Below are positions 60,915 to 64,000 of a DNA stretch of 64,000 bases, piece after piece; position 1 is the first letter of the stretch, and the number at the start of each line of letters is the position of its first letter. The notes beneath the pieces were generated by a model. It was given only the letters and a program-made list of their open reading frames with translations. It did no database searches and had not been told where the DNA came from. Origin of the DNA: DATHTC01 sp035456465. Its GTDB lineage: Bacteria > Actinomycetota > Thermoleophilia > Gaiellales > Gaiellaceae. The translations under genes were made by a program, and so were the position numbers. The stretch is taken from contig DATIDD010000033.1 in assembly GCA_035456465.1 (NCBI GenBank), positions 32,051-96,050 on the forward strand, written 5' to 3'.

Positions 60915-62720
60915 CTAGGCGACGACGACGCGCAGCTGGGGCTCGGCGTACCCGAGCTCGTCGGCGAACGCGGCGACCACGGCCGGGTCGAACTGCGTCC
61001 CGGCGCACCGCCGAAGCTCGGCGACGGCTTCCTCGTCGCTCAGGCGGGCCCGGTAGACGCGATCCGACGTCATCGCGTCGTAGGCGTCGGCCACGAAGAT
61101 GATCCGGGCGCCCAGCGGGATCGCCTCGCCCGACACGCCCTCCGGATACCCGGTGCCGTCCCAGCGCTCGTGGTGACGGAGCACCCAGTCCGCGAGCGGG
61201 TCGACGCCGAGGCTCTCCAGCATGCGGTAGCCGATCTGCGGGTGCCGCTCCAGCACGAGCCGCTCCGGCTCGGTCAGCGGGCCGGGCTTGCGCAGGATCT
61301 CCTCCGGGATCGCGAGCTTGCCGAGGTCGTGGAGGCTCCCCGCCAGGCGCGTGAGCTCGACGAGCTCGTCGTCGAGGCCGAGCCGGCGCGCGGTGCGAGC
61401 CGCGAGCTCGGCGACGCGCTCCGAATGGCTCCCCGTGTAGACGTCGCGCGCGTCGACCGCCTTGGCGAGGCTCGCCGCGGCGCGGTAGCGCGCCGCCTTG
61501 TCAGCGCCGCTCGCAAGCTTCTTGAGCTCGGCCAGCTCGACGACGTCCGGCCGGTACATCCGCACCTGGTTCTTGCCGTGCTCCTTGGCCCAGTACAGCG
61601 CGCTGTCGGCGAGGCGGATCAGCTCGTCGCGGCCAACGCCCTGCGAGGGGTACGTCGCGACGCCGGCGCTGACCGTCATGGTGACGCCGGGATCGAGCGA
61701 CACCGCCGCCAGCCGCTCCACGATCGACGCCGCCGCGGTCTGCGCCTCGCGCTGGTCGTAGGCGGGGAGGAGGACGGCGAACTCGTCGCCGCCGAGCCGG
61801 AAGCCCTCGCCGCCCTGCCGGAGCTTCGTCGCGAGCTGCGAGAGCACGCGGTCGCCGACCGGGTGGCCGAAGCGGTCGTTGATCGTCTTGAAGTCGTCGA
61901 CGTCGATGAGGCACAGCGACAGCGGGGTGCCGCGGTCGTGCGCGTCGAGGAGCTCCTGCTGCAGCCGCTCGTGGAAGTGCCGGTGGTTGCCGAGGCCCGT
62001 CAGCGGGTCGGTCAACGCGAGCCGCATCGCGCGCATCGCCCGGTGGGTCGAGCGCTGGTAGAGCGCGATCGCGAGCAGCGGGCCGATCAGGGCGGCCGCG
62101 AAGAAGGGGGAACGCTGCCACAGCACGACGAGCATCAGCGCGGCCGACGCCATCAGCGCGACCGGGACGATCACCGCCTGGAGGTTCTGCCATGCCAGCG
62201 CCAGGAAGGGCCGGTCGGCGCTGACCGAGACGACGAGGCTGACGAGCAGCCAGTTGACCGCGAACTGCGTCACGAAGGCGACCACGACGCGCGCGAGCAG
62301 GTCTGCCGGCGCGTCGCCGTCGAACGGCGCGATCAGCAGGCCGGCGGCGGCGCAGCCGATCGCGAACGTCGCCGCGTTGTACTGCATCCGGACGAGCGGC
62401 CGGTGGTCGATCAGGTTCGCGACGACGAGCGCGCCGACCCAGACGAGCGTGCCCGTCTCCCAGCCGAACAGCACGACGGCCGAGACGGCGAAGACGACCC
62501 CGAGCGAGACGCCCCGCGTGTCGATGCCCTCCACCGGCACCGGGTGGCGCTCGGCGATGACGACGACGACGAAGAGCGTCGCGATGCCGACGAGATCGGC
62601 TGCCTCGCGGGACGACGTCGCGAACCCGTAGGCCGCGACGGCGACGATCGCCAGGCCCGCCAGGCAGACGGGCGCCAGCACCGCGAGGAGCCGAGCCGGA
62701 AGAGCTCCCCTCGAGCCCAC
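60915..62720 (-). CDS. Membrane GGDEF diguanylate cyclase fused to HD-GYP phosphodiesterase
   Basis: 601-aa c-di-GMP enzyme with both synthetic and degrading domains. About eight N-terminal TM helices (to residue 250), then GGDEF (LTDPLTGLGNHRHFHERL, active site LGGDEFAVLL) and HD-GYP (HSERVAELAARTARRLG, HD in GSLHDLGKLAIP, HHERWDGTGYPEG, VADAYDAMTSDR). Both active sites look intact. GTG 62720 is the likely start; upstream in-frame residues to 62879 coincide with the small ORF and leader and look non-coding. It begins 22 nt after that small ORF's stop, presumably in one operon. Confidence 0.9.
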   Translation of the reverse strand: MGSRGALPARLLAVLAPVCLAGLAIVAVAAYGFATSSREAADLVGIATLFVVVVIAERHPVPVEGIDTRGVSLGVVFAVSAVVLFGWETGTLVWVGALVVANLIDHRPLVRMQYNAATFAIGCAAAGLLIAPFDGDAPADLLARVVVAFVTQFAVNWLLVSLVVSVSADRPFLALAWQNLQAVIVPVALMASAALMLVVLWQRSPFFAAALIGPLLAIALYQRSTHRAMRAMRLALTDPLTGLGNHRHFHERLQQELLDAHDRGTPLSLCLIDVDDFKTINDRFGHPVGDRVLSQLATKLRQGGEGFRLGGDEFAVLLPAYDQREAQTAAASIVERLAAVSLDPGVTMTVSAGVATYPSQGVGRDELIRLADSALYWAKEHGKNQVRMYRPDVVELAELKKLASGADKAARYRAAASLAKAVDARDVYTGSHSERVAELAARTARRLGLDDELVELTRLAGSLHDLGKLAIPEEILRKPGPLTEPERLVLERHPQIGYRMLESLGVDPLADWVLRHHERWDGTGYPEGVSGEAIPLGARIIFVADAYDAMTSDRVYRARLSDEEAVAELRRCAGTQFDPAVVAAFADELGYAEPQLRVVVA

Positions 62721-62742
62721 CGGACGTGCCTCGTCTACGGTC

Positions 62743-62838
62743 TTACCACTGCCACCCGGTCCAGCCGTAGCCGAGCCAGGCAGCGATCGCGGTGATGGCC
62801 GCGAGGACGGCCGCGAACCGTGCGTTCCACTGCAACAT
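62743..62838 (-). CDS. 31-aa Trp-rich single-helix membrane peptide
   Basis: Small ORF below normal annotation size: MLQWNARFAAVLAAITAIAA, then WLGYGWTGWQW and a TAA stop. One hydrophobic helix with a basic N-flank (in-out or hairpin) and a C-terminus with five Trp residues. A strong ribosome site, GGGGAGGT (62845-62852 complement), lies 6 nt before the ATG, the main reason to believe it. It directly precedes the GGDEF/HD-GYP gene and might regulate that membrane protein. No family recognised. Confidence 0.7.
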   Translation of the reverse strand: MLQWNARFAAVLAAITAIAAWLGYGWTGWQW

Positions 62839-62880
62839 CCGGGTACCTCCCCAGGTTGGACGCCAGACGTGGTGATCATG

Positions 62881-62937
62881 GGGCCCGCCCCCGGTGAGCT
62901 GCATCCCCCGTTGGGGTGATTGTCGGGTTTTCCCCTG
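62881..62937 (-). promoter_or_regulatory. Hairpin-rich leader upstream of the small ORF and c-di-GMP gene
   Basis: On the minus strand, immediately after the NlpC/P60 stop: GGGGAAAACCC (short hairpin), then ATCACCCCAACGGGGGAT (a 7-bp stem with one bulged A and an AAC loop), then a CACC/GGGGGCGGG-rich stretch. Possible structured RNA leader, terminator-antiterminator or regulator site. It does not show the conserved core of the class I c-di-GMP riboswitch. Confidence 0.4.
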
Positions 62938-64000
62938 CTAACGGAGGGGGTCGGCCGCGTCGATGCCGGCCTCGGCGAGGGGGCGACGGCCCCACGCGAA
63001 GCGCTCGCGATACCACCCTGCGAGCGGCGTCACGGTCGTCCCGTCGCGCGACGAGTGCACGAGCCAGCCGCCGCCCGCGTAGATGCCCATGTGGTCGACC
63101 TCGGCCGGCCTCGACCGCGGGCCGCGCGCGCCGAAGAAGGCGACGTCGCCCGGCCTGAGCTGCGCGAACGCGATTCGCTCCGCCCGCCCGACCTCGCCGC
63201 TCATCGCGTAGGTCGTCCGTCCCTTCAGCGTGTCCGCGAGCGCCTCGGCGCCGGGATAGCGCTCGAGCTTGTAGACGCGCCACACGAAGCCGGAGCAGTC
63301 GAACCCTCCCTGCGGCTGCGGCCCGAACGGGCCGGCGCGGCGCTCGCTCTCGCCGCCCCAGACGTAGGGGAAGCCGACGAACGAGAAGGCCCTTCCCAGG
63401 ATCATCCGCTGCCGCGGCTCGAGCGCCGGCAGCACGAACGTCGCCGCGGCGGCCCGGACCGACTCGATGCGCGCGCCGTCGAGGCGGAGGATCCGCGCCG
63501 CCGAGAACGCGGCCTCGGCCCGGGTGACCGGGTCGTTCGGGCGGAGCTCGAGCGCATCGAGCGCAGCCGGATGGTTTGTGCGGAGCCCGAGCAGCCGCGC
63601 TACGGCCTCCGTTCCGAAGCGGTCCGGCGGCTTCAGCCCGGCGGCGCGCGCGCCCGCGGCGAACGCGGCGGCCGCGTCCTGAAGGCCGAGGACACGCACG
63701 AGCCGTGCGTCGAGCTCAGCCAGCGTCGTCGCGCGCTCGGGCGCCTCAGGCGTCGCCCGGTCGATCCCGGTGTCCCGGTCGATCGCGGTCGCCTGGCCGA
63801 GCCGCGCCAGCCCGAGCCGCGCCGGCCCGAGCCGCGCCAGCCCCGAGGCGAGCTCGGCGAGCTCACCTTGCGTGAGCGGCTCGTCCGGACGGACCGAGGT
63901 CACGTCCGGTGCCAGCAGCCCCGCGGCGACGACCGTCGCGATCTCGGCCCTCGCCCAGCTCGGAGCGGGCTTGGCCGCTCCCGCACCGGCCCCCGGCGCG
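62938..64000 (-). CDS. SLH-domain NlpC/P60 cell-wall hydrolase (5' end outside window)
   Basis: Predicted peptidoglycan endopeptidase (D-Glu/DAP bond type). The frame is open through base 64000, so the GTG at 63903 is not the start. The N-terminal visible part holds S-layer-homology-like repeats (APSWARAEIATVVAAGLL, RPDEPLTQGELAELASGL, then RPNDPVTRAEAAFSAARIL), which attach proteins to the wall. The C-terminal NlpC/P60 domain has catalytic Cys in GGFDCSGFVWRVY, YVWGGES before it, and the His in VDHMGIYAGGGWLVHSS. Ends 100 nt before the small ORF, same strand. Confidence 0.9.
   Translation of the reverse strand, partial: APGAGAGAAKPAPSWARAEIATVVAAGLLAPDVTSVRPDEPLTQGELAELASGLARLGPARLGLARLGQATAIDRDTGIDRATPEAPERATTLAELDARLVRVLGLQDAAAAFAAGARAAGLKPPDRFGTEAVARLLGLRTNHPAALDALELRPNDPVTRAEAAFSAARILRLDGARIESVRAAAATFVLPALEPRQRMILGRAFSFVGFPYVWGGESERRAGPFGPQPQGGFDCSGFVWRVYKLERYPGAEALADTLKGRTTYAMSGEVGRAERIAFAQLRPGDVAFFGARGPRSRPAEVDHMGIYAGGGWLVHSSRDGTTVTPLAGWYRERFAWGRRPLAEAGIDAADPLR

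Noticed and set aside
62881..62937. Class I c-di-GMP riboswitch
   Set aside because: Attractive next to a GGDEF/HD-GYP gene, but the conserved GEMM segments (the GACGCAAAGCC-type core and the later receptor stem) are not present.

Overview
The window is very GC-rich (roughly three quarters G+C by eye), and its genes are packed with GTG and TTG starts and 4-nt stop/start overlaps. It carries a CarD-type regulator, a ClpC unfoldase, a PotABCD transporter and ECF sigma factors. I see no transposase, integrase, phage gene or CRISPR array. Together these point to a chromosomal segment of an actinobacterium. The gene mix (a Firmicutes-style clpC/radA/ispDF/sigH neighbourhood, secreted DUF6351-type and lactonase-type proteins, an SLH-NlpC/P60 protein) suggests a deep lineage such as Thermoleophilia. 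That placement is inference.

Layout. 1-4781: the end of a surface-polysaccharide operon, with a Wzz/BY-kinase (partial), small lipoprotein, ExoA-like GT2, APH-fold phosphotransferase and polysaccharide deacetylase, all joined by GTGA overlaps. 4724-7301 (minus): a metallophosphoesterase and a large secreted protein. 7447-11344: a second coupled operon of ATP-grasp ligase, FemAB/GNAT-like transferase and ThDP enzyme. 11341-12810 (minus): dinB and a tiny membrane protein. 12998-32426: clpC, then a 7-kb insertion (ECF sigma/anti-sigma, secreted beta-propeller, Lrp with a PLP lyase, FMN lactate-oxidase-like enzyme, DUF6351 protein), then radA-carD-ispD-HAD-ispF, a divergent histidine-phosphatase/mutY pair, and gltX-cysS-rlmB-yacP-sigH-tRNA-Thr. 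This order matches the Bacillus clpC-to-sigH region and the mycobacterial radA-carD-ispDF-cysS-rlmB region. 32506-35511: a small hypothetical, a cold-shock-domain protein and an MMPL transporter. 35610-40077 (minus): a two-component block with a cyclase-REC-LuxR fusion, a membrane PAS kinase and a lone receiver. 40150-47330: a PucR regulator divergent from gabT-potABCD-type genes, consistent with polyamine/GABA uptake and catabolism. 47378-56911 (minus): a four-gene phosphorelay of a poly-HAMP hybrid kinase, CheR, CheB and a REC-PAS-GAF-PAS kinase. 57111-62838: a second PLP lyase, divergent acyl-CoA carboxylase beta subunit, a Thr/Val-rich surface protein, a GGDEF/HD-GYP protein and an upstream 31-aa ORF. 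62938-64000 (minus): an SLH-NlpC/P60 protein cut by the window end.

How it works together. The left 11 kb looks like surface-glycan assembly and decoration. The middle is conserved housekeeping: proteolysis, recombination, rRNA transcription control, isoprenoid precursors, tRNA charging, rRNA methylation and a SigH-like sigma factor. The right half is sensing and signalling around a nitrogen/polyamine operon.

Two global patterns help fix starts. At least nine genes have a TANNNT hexamer 6-7 nt before the start codon, the signature of leaderless transcripts, and internal operon genes are commonly coupled by GTGA or ATGA overlaps. Nothing here is a proven new system. The best candidates are the ATP-grasp/FemAB/ThDP operon beside the glycan genes, the poly-HAMP/CheR/CheB relay, and the 31-aa ORF with its hairpin-rich leader before the c-di-GMP gene.
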